Below are positions 26,785 to 34,679 of a stretch of DNA of 64,000 bases, one piece after another. The stretch is taken from contig CBDCMO010000002.1 of assembly GCA_965219125.1 (NCBI GenBank), positions 434,001-498,000 of the forward strand, read 5' to 3'. The translations under genes and the position numbers were made by a program. The notes under the pieces were generated by a model. That model was given only the letters and a program-made list of their open reading frames with translations, was not told where the DNA came from and ran no database searches. The stretch is from JBBSOK01 sp965219125 (GTDB lineage: Bacteria > Bacteroidota > Bacteroidia > Flavobacteriales > Flavobacteriaceae). Positions within the stretch are counted from its first letter, which is position 1. Each line of letters begins with the position of its first letter.

Positions 26785-27525
26785 ATGAGAATTTTAATTA
26801 TAATTTTATTTTTGATTAATATAAATTCTGTAAAAGGTCAAAATTACTTTACAGAATTAAAATCACTTTTAGAGAAAATCGAGAACTCGGATTCTGTCGA
26901 CCAAAAAATCAAATCGGAAAATTTCAAAAACTTAGACTTAATTGGAGTTTATGTCGAATTGAATAGAAAAATTGACTTCGATTATGAACAACACAGAATT
27001 AAAGTATTGCATTTATCTGGTCAGGATTTGAAAATTAATTTCATAAGCAAAAATGGTAAAATAATTTATGGCTGGATTTCGGAATATGATGAAGATGAAG
27101 AAAAACATAGCAAATTAACGGAATTCAAAAGAACAATAGGATTTTTAGAAAACTATACTTTAAAACATAATGAACTTTATAATTCTGAATTTGACCAAAA
27201 AGTTTTTGAGAAACAAATTTTAGCCGAATATATTGTTGGTTTTGGTTGTGGTTTTGGCGGAAACGAAACATCTTTGGAATCTGAACAATCAATTTATTAT
27301 TCAGAAAATAAAGATATAGGCGGATTAAACGAACTTCTTAAATCATTTTCACCTGAATTACAAACTTTAGGAACAATTGGATTATTGAAAATTGCTAAAG
27401 TAAATAATGAACAGAAAATAATTATAGAACATTTAAAAAATAGGAATTCTGAAATAAATACTTGTGCAGGATGTATTTACGGAATACATTATCCATATTC
27501 CAAAATGATAAAACGATACGAATAA
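26785..27525 (+). CDS. Secreted protein of unknown function (cassette 8)
   Basis: 246 residues from the ATG at 26785. The longer upstream frame is read through S7 and is rejected because MRILIIILFLININSVKG is a clean signal peptide. The mature part is acidic, with DYEQHRIKVLHLSG and a notable Gly/Phe turn VGFGCGFGGNETSLESEQS around residue 152. Cys appears in pairs near the C-terminus (NTCAGCIYG). No family is recognised. Single gene of cassette 8. Confidence 0.55.
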   Translation: MRILIIILFLININSVKGQNYFTELKSLLEKIENSDSVDQKIKSENFKNLDLIGVYVELNRKIDFDYEQHRIKVLHLSGQDLKINFISKNGKIIYGWISEYDEDEEKHSKLTEFKRTIGFLENYTLKHNELYNSEFDQKVFEKQILAEYIVGFGCGFGGNETSLESEQSIYYSENKDIGGLNELLKSFSPELQTLGTIGLLKIAKVNNEQKIIIEHLKNRNSEINTCAGCIYGIHYPYSKMIKRYE

Positions 27526-27532
27526 AAAGCCA

Positions 27533-27668
27533 GCAGGCAACAATGTATAACCGCAATTACGGCGGATTCGACTGCGTCCGAATCCACGCGTAATTGCTAT
27601 CGTTGGTACTTATGCGAAAAACATTAAATTTAATCCCGTAACTGCGGTTATACTAAACGTTGCCCGAC
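27533..27668. repeat. attC-like site S8
   Basis: Inverse core GCAGGCAAC (27533-27541), left arm GTATAACCGCAATTACGG, right arm CCGTAACTGCGGTTATAC, core GTTGCCCGAC (27659-27668). Apart from the cores it is almost identical to S2, with only a handful of base differences across about 115 bp. Confidence 0.8.
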
Positions 27669-28015
27669 ATTTAAGATAAAATAAATTACAACAAAAATCG
27701 GCGGAAAAGCGTCGAATTTTTTTTTGAAAAAACGGTCTTTTAGGTAAAAAAAACTGACCCCAAGCAGAAAAAAACGGTTGACGCGTTTTCAGCAGGACGT
27801 TTTCTCGTGGCGGAAAAAAAAAGAAAAAACCAAGCAGAAAGTTACGGCTGATGCGTTTTCAGCCGAACCCAATTTGAACCGCAAAAAAATAGATTTTACG
27901 CAGACCAAACGGCAGATGCGCAAAAGCCGCAAAAGCCTCTGCCCTTTTTTGCAAAAGTCCGTGAAGGAAAAAAAAGGTGCACGCGGTTGATGCGCAATTA
28001 GAAAGCAGGAAAAAC
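27669..28015 (+). other. ORF-poor cassette 9 with an internal direct repeat
   Basis: Cassette between cores GTTGCCCGAC and GTCGGGCAAC. No convincing gene: the longest frame (27778-27990, 70 residues from a TTG) is a Lys/Arg-rich low-complexity product. It holds two diverged copies of a motif of about 40 bp (27760-27796 and 27830-27870) sharing AAGCAGAAA, ACGG and GCGTTTTCAGC. Base composition is unlike the neighbours, with runs of A and more G/C between them. It may encode an RNA or be a decayed gene. Confidence 0.5.
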
Positions 28016-28154
28016 GTCGGGCAACAATGTGTATACGCAATGAGCGCTGTCGAATTCCTTCGGAATTCAACGCGCATTTGCTCAATTTGGTAAAATCCGT
28101 AGTTTTGGCGTATCTTTCGCTCACTGCGCATACACGCGACGTTGGCAACAAGCT
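28016..28154. repeat. attC-like site S9
   Basis: Inverse core GTCGGGCAAC (28016-28025), left arm GTGTATACGCAATGAGCG, right arm CGCTCACTGCGCATACAC, core GTTGGCAACAAGCT (28141-28154). A/G differences at arm positions 7 and 12. A short GAATTCC palindrome lies in the loop. Confidence 0.8.
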
Positions 28155-28169
28155 GACCAAATCAAAAAT

Positions 28170-28913
28170 ATGAAGTTATTAATTTGGACATTATTACTTT
28201 TTACCAAAATTTCGATTGCTCAATCGAATGAAAAGTTTCTGACTGATTTTATGTTTGAAAGTGAACTGAAATCAGAGAATGTTTTAGACAATTACAATCA
28301 TTTTGACTTTTCCGAAATTTGGACTCAAACGGAAAATCATAACGTTTTAGGAATTATTGGAAATGAACATCAACGGATTAAAATTAAACTGATTTCGATA
28401 AAAAAAGACGAAACTAATCCGAATGAATATTTTGTGTTTGGAAAGTCTTGTGTAAAAGGGACAATCTGTGATTTTAACGGAAAAATAACTCTGACCGAAA
28501 TAAAAGAAGTTAACGAATTACACTTTGGAGTTGACGATGAGTATTCCGAAAAAGGAATTAAATCTCAAGGAGTTTTAATTGCAAATTATGAGTTTATAGA
28601 AAATAAAGAACAAAAACATAGCGGAATTTTTAAAGGTCAATTATACTCGAAATGGTATTTGACTTCGGATAATAAAATTGAATACGACAATATCGAATCC
28701 ATTGCTGATGGATACACAAATAATGCGTTCATCGGAATTTGGAAAAGCAATACGACTGACAAAGAAAAAATTTGCAATTGGGCTGATTTCAGAGTTCCAA
28801 AAGCAAATCAAGATTTTGACATTGGTGCTGGAGAATTTTCACCAAGCGAAAAGTATTTTAATAAAGGTTGGTCTGACTATAAACCAATGGAAACCGAACA
28901 ATGGTGGAAATAA
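28170..28913 (+). CDS. Secreted protein of unknown function (cassette 10)
   Basis: 247 residues. The signal peptide MKLLIWTLLLFTKISIAQ is followed by a beta-rich acidic protein with IKIKLISIKKDETNPNEYF, a CVKGTICDFNG turn (two Cys) and a Trp-rich C-terminus ending TEQWWK. There is no catalytic motif and no family I recognise. Single gene of cassette 10; the reverse-complement core AGCCAGTTGCCAAC follows its stop directly. Confidence 0.55.
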   Translation: MKLLIWTLLLFTKISIAQSNEKFLTDFMFESELKSENVLDNYNHFDFSEIWTQTENHNVLGIIGNEHQRIKIKLISIKKDETNPNEYFVFGKSCVKGTICDFNGKITLTEIKEVNELHFGVDDEYSEKGIKSQGVLIANYEFIENKEQKHSGIFKGQLYSKWYLTSDNKIEYDNIESIADGYTNNAFIGIWKSNTTDKEKICNWADFRVPKANQDFDIGAGEFSPSEKYFNKGWSDYKPMETEQWWK

Positions 28914-29059
28914 AGCCAGTTGCCAACACCGTATAAAATTAATTGCTAAGTTCAAGCTTGCTTACAAAATCCTCGCGGATTTTCTATTCAGTTTGTATTT
29001 GCTAAATTAGGTGCTCAAAACACGCAACTAATCTTATACATCAACGTTGGCAACAAGCT
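28914..29059. repeat. attC-like site S10
   Basis: Inverse core AGCCAGTTGCCAAC (28914-28927), left arm GTATAAAATTAATTGC, right arm GCAACTAATCTTATAC, core GTTGGCAACAAGCT (29046-29059). A/G at positions 7 and 12. The IS3-family element begins directly after its last base, and the GCT of the core is the target duplication. Confidence 0.8.
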
Positions 29060-29098
29060 TGACCCGTCCTGAAATAAGGCTACATAATTCTAAACATT

Positions 29099-29470
29099 AT
29101 GTACAAAAATGACAAAGTAATCAGACGTTACAGCGAACCTTTCAAATTGAAAATTCTAGCCGAACTTAGCACTGGAAAGCACACAAAAAGTTAACTTTGC
29201 AAACTCTATTCCATTGCAGCTACAACAGTTAATGAGTGGATCAGAAAGTACCAGCGTGACGACCTAATGAATACCAGAGTAAAAGTGGAAACCAAAGACG
29301 AAATATCCAGGATCAAATCACTTCAAAAAGAGATTGAACAGCTTAAAAAACTACTGCTGAAAAAGGATCTCGATGCTATGGTTGAAGAGTCCTATCTAGA
29401 AGTTGCTGCCGAAAAATTAGGCTACAAAAACATAAACCAGCTTAAAAAAAAACTAAATATCAAGCCTTGA
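29099..29470 (+). pseudogene. IS3-family orfA (HTH), interrupted by a stop codon
   Basis: Would encode 123 residues: KVIRRYSEPFKLKILAELSTGKHTKS, then TAA at 29192-29194, then LCKLYSIAATTVNEWIRKYQ and a leucine zipper (SLQKEIEQLKKLLLKK). The family normally has Glu where the stop lies, so one G-to-T change explains it. The helix-turn-helix needed to bind the IS ends is therefore split. A run of nine A residues at 29444-29452 precedes the overlap with orfB and could support -1 frameshifting to the fused transposase. Confidence 0.85.
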
Positions 29471-30321
29471 TAAAAGCCAAGGATAGATCTAAGGGATTTG
29501 TTTCTTTATCAGCTATATCAAGGTGTTTTGGACTTAAACGTGATGCGTATTACAAGTTTAAAAATAGAGATGATAAACGTTTGGAACTGGAACAACAGAT
29601 TCTAAACACGGTTAAGAAAAGACGCAAATCCCTTCCCAGGGAAGGTGTGCGAAAACTTATAAAATCATTGAACAACGAGTTTGCCAAGGCCAATCTAAAA
29701 GTCGGTAGGGATACTTTGTTCAATGTTCTTAGAAAGCACAAAATGCTAACCCTTAGAAAAAAATATAGTGCCAGGACCACTAACTCCCATCATCGTTTTT
29801 ACAAGTATAAAAACATCATAAAAGACATTGAAGTGAAAAGGGCCGATCAAGTTTGGGTATCAGATATAACATATATCAGAACAGTAAAGGGATTTTGTTA
29901 TCTGGCCTTGATAACCGATATGTATTCCAGAAAAATAGTCGGTTATGACCTAAGTGACAGCTTGGAACTAAATGGATGTGTGAGAGCACTCAATAAAGCC
30001 ATTTACCAAGCTAAAAACATTAAACAGCTTATTCATCATTCAGACAGGGGAATCCAGTATTGCAGTAATGTGTACACTCAAATACTTAAAAGAAAAAAGA
30101 TAGATATCAGCATGACAGAAGAAAATCATTGTTACGAAAACGCAATGGCAGAACGTGTAAATGGCATTTTAAAAGACGAATTCTATCTCGACAAGACCTT
30201 TGCAAACGTGGTACACGCCAAAAGAGCTGCGAAAAATGCAATTAAATTGTACAACGAAATGAGATTACATTTATCTTTAGACTTCAGAACACCGAATATG
30301 GTATATAAATTAACAGCGTAA
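29467..30321 (+). CDS. IS3-family orfB transposase (DDE integrase core)
   Basis: 284 residues from a TTG overlapping the orfA stop, in the -1 frame. An HTH_21 segment is followed by the rve integrase core: VWVSDITYI (first Asp), LIHHSDRGIQY (second Asp) and NAMAERVNGILKDEF (Glu). Together they form the DDE triad. The C-terminus NEMRLHLSLDFRTPNMVY is the usual IS3 ending. Intact on its own, but the fused OrfAB needs orfA, which carries a nonsense mutation. Confidence 0.93.
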   Translation: MIKAKDRSKGFVSLSAISRCFGLKRDAYYKFKNRDDKRLELEQQILNTVKKRRKSLPREGVRKLIKSLNNEFAKANLKVGRDTLFNVLRKHKMLTLRKKYSARTTNSHHRFYKYKNIIKDIEVKRADQVWVSDITYIRTVKGFCYLALITDMYSRKIVGYDLSDSLELNGCVRALNKAIYQAKNIKQLIHHSDRGIQYCSNVYTQILKRKKIDISMTEENHCYENAMAERVNGILKDEFYLDKTFANVVHAKRAAKNAIKLYNEMRLHLSLDFRTPNMVYKLTA

Positions 30322-30437
30322 AATCAATTTTAACCTGTAGCCATATTTCAGGACGAGACAGCTAAAGAAAAATTCGGCTGTCAATTAAAATTTCGGAATT
30401 AAGCCAAATCAATTAAATAGATAATTATCTTTACAAT

Positions 30438-31418
30438 ATGTATAGAGAAAAACTAAAATTTATTGACCTCTTTTGTGGAATTGGAGGTTTCAGAGTAGCC
30501 TTTGAGGAGGCTTGCGAAGAAAACGACATTCAACCCGATTGTGTGTTTTCTTCAGACATTGACAAATATGCTCAAGAAAGTTACGAAGCAAATTTTGGAG
30601 AAAAACCTTTTGGAGATATTACCAAAATCAATGAAAACGATATTCCTGACCACGACATTCTTTTTGGCGGATTTCCCTGCCAACCTTTCAGTATCATTGG
30701 ACAAATGAAAGGTTTGAATGACACAAGAGGAACACTTTTTTTTGATATAGCAAGAATAATAGAAGCTAAAAGACCAAAAGCATTTATTCTCGAAAATGTA
30801 AAACAACTTGTTGGACACGACCAAGGAAAAACTTTGAAAGTTATTGTTCAATCCCTAAAAGATTTAGGTTATCACGTTCAATATAGCGTTCTGAACGCTT
30901 TAGACTATGGTTTACCACAAAAGCGTGAAAGAGTTGTAATAGTTGGTCACAGAGAACCGATTATGTTCACGTTTCCAAATCCCGAAAAACCATACAAATC
31001 TTTGAATGAAATTTTAGAAACCAAAGTTGAAGAAAAATATTTTGCGTCCGATTTTATTCAAGAAAAGAGAAAAGACAAACATAAATCTTCATATTATCCT
31101 TCAATTTGGCACGAAAATAAATCGGGCAATATTTGTTCATACCCTTATTCTTGTGCACTTCGTTCGGGAGCCTCACACAATTACCTTTTGGTAAATGGCG
31201 AAAGACGTTTAACACCAAGAGAAATGTTCAGACTTCAAGGATTTCCAGATTGGTATAAAATTGTTGTTAGCGATGCGCAAGCAAAAAAACAAGCGGGAAA
31301 TGCAGTTCCTGTAAATATGATTAAGGCAGTTGTTCAAAAACTACTTCCTTATGTTGCAAGCACGCTCGAACCAGCAAGCGTTTTAAGAGAATATGATTTA
31401 AAATACAATCCAAGTTAA
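30438..31418 (+). CDS. C5 cytosine DNA methyltransferase (type II RM)
   Basis: 326 residues with the full C5-MTase motif set: motif I FIDLFCGIGGFR (about 8-19), motif IV GGFPCQPFS with the catalytic Cys (about 76-84), motif VI ILENVK (about 116-121), motif VIII QKRERVVIVG (about 154-163) and motif X QAGNAVPVN (near 290). It transfers methyl from SAM to cytosine C5. The target-recognition region (about 185-255) is short. The endonuclease gene begins within its stop codon (TAATG overlap), so the two are co-translated. It lies in cassette 11, pushed away from its core by the IS3 element. Confidence 0.95.
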   Translation: MYREKLKFIDLFCGIGGFRVAFEEACEENDIQPDCVFSSDIDKYAQESYEANFGEKPFGDITKINENDIPDHDILFGGFPCQPFSIIGQMKGLNDTRGTLFFDIARIIEAKRPKAFILENVKQLVGHDQGKTLKVIVQSLKDLGYHVQYSVLNALDYGLPQKRERVVIVGHREPIMFTFPNPEKPYKSLNEILETKVEEKYFASDFIQEKRKDKHKSSYYPSIWHENKSGNICSYPYSCALRSGASHNYLLVNGERRLTPREMFRLQGFPDWYKIVVSDAQAKKQAGNAVPVNMIKAVVQKLLPYVASTLEPASVLREYDLKYNPS

Positions 31419-32170
31419 TGGCAAAACGCAACTCACCAAAATTAAGAACAGTAAATAAATCGGTTGCTGCTTTTCCACTAAACCAATTCAATCCGGATTT
31501 TCCCTACTTGCTCGGACAGGAAATCGTTTATCTTTTAGCAAGCAAAGGACGTGGCGACCTTGAAGGTTCGGAATGGGAACAAATCTTTGCAATTTGCATC
31601 GGAGCGGATTGGAAACCTTCAAATGTTGGACTCGACGACGTTGTAATGGGAAACACAGCTTGGGGCGCAAAAACAGTAAAATCAAATGTCAAGGATTTCA
31701 AAAATCTAAAACAAGTCCGTTTAATTTCTGGACGTAATTCACCTGTTTATTCTTATGGCGGAACAATTGATATAACTGCCGACCCAAATGAAGTTGGAGA
31801 ACAAGTTCTCGAAATTTGGAACGAACGGGTTTCATCAGTTCGGGAAAAATTCAAGAATTTAAGGACAGTTGTACTTGTAAAATCAAACGACCTTTCACAA
31901 GTTGCTGTATTTGAATTTGACACAATACGATATGACCCAGAACTTTTCAATTTTATCTGGAATCCACGAGGAAATTTGGAGGGTTTTATAAAAGGGACTA
32001 CAACTAAACGCTTTACTTGGCAACCACACGGTTCACAATTTACAATTCACGAAGAAATTCCTGAACACACTTTGATTTTAACAATCAAGCAACCCGAAAG
32101 ATTAGACAAGGAAAAAATACTTGAAGCAATCGGATTTGATAAGTCTTGGGTTACAATAGAACGGAAATAA
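31418..32170 (+). CDS. Type II restriction endonuclease partner
   Basis: 250 residues, ATG overlapping the methyltransferase stop. Features: FPYLLGQEIVYLLASKGRGDLEGSEWEQIFA, then VGLDDVVMGNTAWGAKTVK (an acidic-x(n)-AKT core fitting a PD-(D/E)xK variant) and RLISGRNSPVYSYG. The D-D...K arrangement with a following ISGRNSP line recalls enzymes of the LlaMI/ScrFI type that cut CCNGG-like sites, but the specificity is my inference. Position after a C5-MTase in a two-gene unit makes the restriction role very likely. Confidence 0.8.
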   Translation: MAKRNSPKLRTVNKSVAAFPLNQFNPDFPYLLGQEIVYLLASKGRGDLEGSEWEQIFAICIGADWKPSNVGLDDVVMGNTAWGAKTVKSNVKDFKNLKQVRLISGRNSPVYSYGGTIDITADPNEVGEQVLEIWNERVSSVREKFKNLRTVVLVKSNDLSQVAVFEFDTIRYDPELFNFIWNPRGNLEGFIKGTTTKRFTWQPHGSQFTIHEEIPEHTLILTIKQPERLDKEKILEAIGFDKSWVTIERK

Positions 32171-32311
32171 AGCCAGTTGCCAACACCGTATATAAAAAAT
32201 TGCTGGTAAGTGCTTAATTCATTGGTTTTTTCATATTTTTAAGGTCAGTATTAAACCGAAAATTTGTGTTTATTTATATGCAACTTTTCATATACATAAC
32301 CGTTGCCACAC
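32171..32311. repeat. attC-like site S11
   Basis: Inverse core AGCCAGTTGCCAAC (32171-32184), left arm GTATATAAAAAATTGC, right arm GCAACTTTTCATATAC, core GTTGCCACAC (32302-32311). A/G at positions 7 and 12. Confidence 0.8.
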
Positions 32312-32324
32312 ATTTGAAAGAACA

Positions 32325-33284
32325 TTGAACAAATTAGAAAACAAGGCATTAACCGAGATTAAAACAACCTCAATTCAGAAGGTTGAAAATACTATAACTC
32401 TAACTGAAAAGTTATTATCAGTTGACAATATCATTTCAAAATCTGATTGGATTTGGTGGGAAAGTCTTGACGATATTTGGAAAAAGATTCTGAACGCTAA
32501 AATCGGAAAAATTCCAAAACGTGGTTACCAAATTGATGGCGAATACATATATAAATATGGAACAACTGAAAAACCTTCTGACACAGATCTAAAGACCATA
32601 AAATCAATTAATAATATAACATTTGTAAGTTTTCAGCATCCATATTCTTTTAAAAATTTAGATCCACTTTTAAATTTAAAATCCTTGAGGAACCTAACTT
32701 GTGCTGTTTGTGACATAAGTGATTTGAATATAATAGAAAACTTTGATTATCTAGAACATTTAGATCTACAAGGAAATAATATTGTTGACATATCATTATT
32801 GAAAAGGTTTCATTCACTCAAAACATTAAATCTAATTGGAAATCAAATTGAAGAATTGAAGCCTTTAAGTGATTTATATGGTTTGAAAGAACTTTTTTTA
32901 GAAGATAATTTTATAAAAGATTTACAACCCCTTAGCAATTTGATTAATCTTGACCTTTTGTCTATTGATGAAAATAAAATAACCGATCTCGGTGCTGTTT
33001 CAAATTTGGTTAATCTAACCCATTTATATTTTAGTGATAATAATATTAATCAAATTGAAGCACTAAAAACCCTTACGAATTTAAAAAGTTTGCATTTTAG
33101 AGACAATTTCGTCAGTAGTGTCGAACCATTAAGGAAACTAAATAACTTAACCCATATTAACTTATGCAACAACAAAATTGAAGACTTAAGTCCCTTGCAA
33201 GAAATAAAAGATAATTTAGAATTTTTCGGATGTAGCGAAAACCCATTGCCAGAAAAAATAATTAAAGATTTTGAAACCTACTAA
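32325..33284 (+). CDS. Leucine-rich-repeat protein (cassette 12)
   Basis: 319 residues from a TTG at 32325 (no ATG until well inside). About 95 residues of unknown N-terminus, with a WWESLDDIWKKIL segment, precede nine or ten LRRs of 21-22 residues (such as YLEHLDLQGNNIVDISLLK), each with the LxLxxNxI core of bacterial internalin-type repeats. No signal peptide or anchor, so it is likely cytosolic and protein-binding. It sits 3 bp before a PLD-nuclease/J-domain gene in the same cassette, so it may be the sensor for that effector. Confidence 0.85.
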   Translation: MNKLENKALTEIKTTSIQKVENTITLTEKLLSVDNIISKSDWIWWESLDDIWKKILNAKIGKIPKRGYQIDGEYIYKYGTTEKPSDTDLKTIKSINNITFVSFQHPYSFKNLDPLLNLKSLRNLTCAVCDISDLNIIENFDYLEHLDLQGNNIVDISLLKRFHSLKTLNLIGNQIEELKPLSDLYGLKELFLEDNFIKDLQPLSNLINLDLLSIDENKITDLGAVSNLVNLTHLYFSDNNINQIEALKTLTNLKSLHFRDNFVSSVEPLRKLNNLTHINLCNNKIEDLSPLQEIKDNLEFFGCSENPLPEKIIKDFETY

Positions 33285-33287
33285 TAA

Positions 33288-34484
33288 ATGAAAACAGAGG
33301 CAATATTTAATAACATATCCGCAAGAATTAAAAATGAAATTGAAAAAGCAGAAAAATCAATTTATATCGCTGTAGCTTGGTTTACAAATAGAGAACTTTT
33401 TCAGATTCTGCTTGATAAAGCTAATTCAAATTGTGAAATTTATCTAATAGTTTCAAATGATCAAATTAATACTAAAATCAATTTTAATTTATTGCAAACC
33501 ACAAATGCTAAGTTTTATAAAGTTGGGAATGGAAATTCAGACTTAATGCATAATAAATTTTGCGTAATTGATTTTGAGACAGTTATCACTGGTTCGTACA
33601 ATTGGAGTTACAAAGCCTCAAGCAATTTTGAAAACATAGTAATAACGAAGGGCGATGTTATTTTAGCAAGCCAATTTATCCAAGAATTCAACAATATTCT
33701 TGTGAATTATTTCCCACAAACAATTGACTTAAAAAATATTCCAACTACAAACCAGATAATTACTTGGAACGACAAAGATTTGTTCAGTTTAAAATTAGAA
33801 GTCAGATTATTAGAGTATAAGATTACCGCATTTGATAATGAAAGAACAGAATTAAACAAAATATTATCAAACTTTCAACATCGACATTCAATTGAATTGG
33901 GTAATATCATACTTGAAATTCTTAGCTTAAGAAAACAAAAGTTTGAGTTAAATTCCGAAGAATATAAAGAAGCTGAACAAGACCAGAAAACATATCAAGA
34001 AGAACTCTTTAATGAAAAAAAGAATAAAGTAATAAAACTGACCGAAGATGAAGAAAAGGAATTAAAGAAAAAATATAGAAAAGCTACAATGTTATGCCAC
34101 CCAGATAAAGTTGGTAAAGAATTTGAAAATCAAGCAAAAGAAATTTTTGTCGTATTACAAAAAGCATATTCCGAAAATGATTTGAAGAAAGTTACACAAA
34201 TACTAAATAATTTAGAACAAGGTAATTTTTTAAAATTAAAATCAGAAGTTATATCCGAAAGAAGTATTTTAATAGAGACAATTAATAAACTTCGAGAACA
34301 AGTTAAAATCTTGGAAATGGATATTGTTTCAATTAGACAAAATTCAACATTTAAAAAGATTACTCAAATACAAAATTTTGATGAATACTTTGAATTAACA
34401 AAAGAACAGTTGCTTAATGAACTCAGTATATTAAAAAACCAACCTGAAGAAAAAACGTGTGGCAACAACGTATATAAAACATAG
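33288..34484 (+). CDS. PLD-family nuclease fused to a DnaJ-like domain (cassette 12)
   Basis: 398 residues. The N-terminal part (1-130) is a single phospholipase-D-superfamily domain with IYIAVAWFTNRELF and the HKD motif HNKFCVIDFETVITGSYNWS (about 87-106), as in Nuc-type nucleases that dimerise to complete the active site. A helical linker follows, then a J-domain-like segment KKYRKATMLCHPDKVG with the HPD tripeptide (about 270) and a coiled coil. HPD normally recruits Hsp70. The last codons (CGNNVYKT) are read from site S12. Nuclease plus LRR partner suggests a two-gene defence module; this is inference. Confidence 0.8.
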   Translation: MKTEAIFNNISARIKNEIEKAEKSIYIAVAWFTNRELFQILLDKANSNCEIYLIVSNDQINTKINFNLLQTTNAKFYKVGNGNSDLMHNKFCVIDFETVITGSYNWSYKASSNFENIVITKGDVILASQFIQEFNNILVNYFPQTIDLKNIPTTNQIITWNDKDLFSLKLEVRLLEYKITAFDNERTELNKILSNFQHRHSIELGNIILEILSLRKQKFELNSEEYKEAEQDQKTYQEELFNEKKNKVIKLTEDEEKELKKKYRKATMLCHPDKVGKEFENQAKEIFVVLQKAYSENDLKKVTQILNNLEQGNFLKLKSEVISERSILIETINKLREQVKILEMDIVSIRQNSTFKKITQIQNFDEYFELTKEQLLNELSILKNQPEEKTCGNNVYKT

Positions 34485-34660
34485 TGCAAGTCAATGCTAA
34501 CACGAAGGTTCGGGCATTTTTGCAAGGTCGCCAAATTTTTAAATTTGATTAATCGAGAAAAGAAAAATAATTAGAAAAATTTAAAAATTCGCCTCGTGCT
34601 TGACCGAAAAGTAATTGCTATTTTGCACGCCACAGCTCATATTCAAAAACGCTGGCGGTC
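34457..34660. repeat. attC-like site S12
   Basis: Inverse core GTGTGGCAAC (34457-34466), left arm GTATATAAAACATAGTGC, right arm GCCACAGCTCATATTC, core GCTGGCGGTC (34651-34660; GTT changed to GCT). The two arms pair poorly: the right arm looks like the S4/S13 type and the left like S6, so the site may be a recombinant. Confidence 0.65.
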
Positions 34661-34679
34661 ATTTTAAAAAATAAGAATT

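Larger units (their letters stand above)
29060..30360 (+). mobile_element. IS3-family insertion sequence abutting site S10
   Basis: 1301 bp with imperfect terminal inverted repeats of about 25 bp: left TGACCCGTCCTGAAATAAGG (from 29060), right end reverse complement TGTCTCGTCCTGAAATATGG (ending 30360). A 3-bp target duplication GCT flanks it (29057-29059 and 30361-30363). It holds an orfA/orfB pair in IS3 arrangement. It separates the core of S10 from the methyltransferase gene of the same cassette; removing one GCT copy with the IS restores AAGCTAAAG, matching other cassette starts. Confidence 0.9.

Noticed and set aside
27789..28160. Minus-strand open frames across cassette 9 and site S9.
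   Set aside because: They run through the palindrome and its core, have low-complexity Phe/Cys/Arg-rich products and match nothing; base composition explains them.
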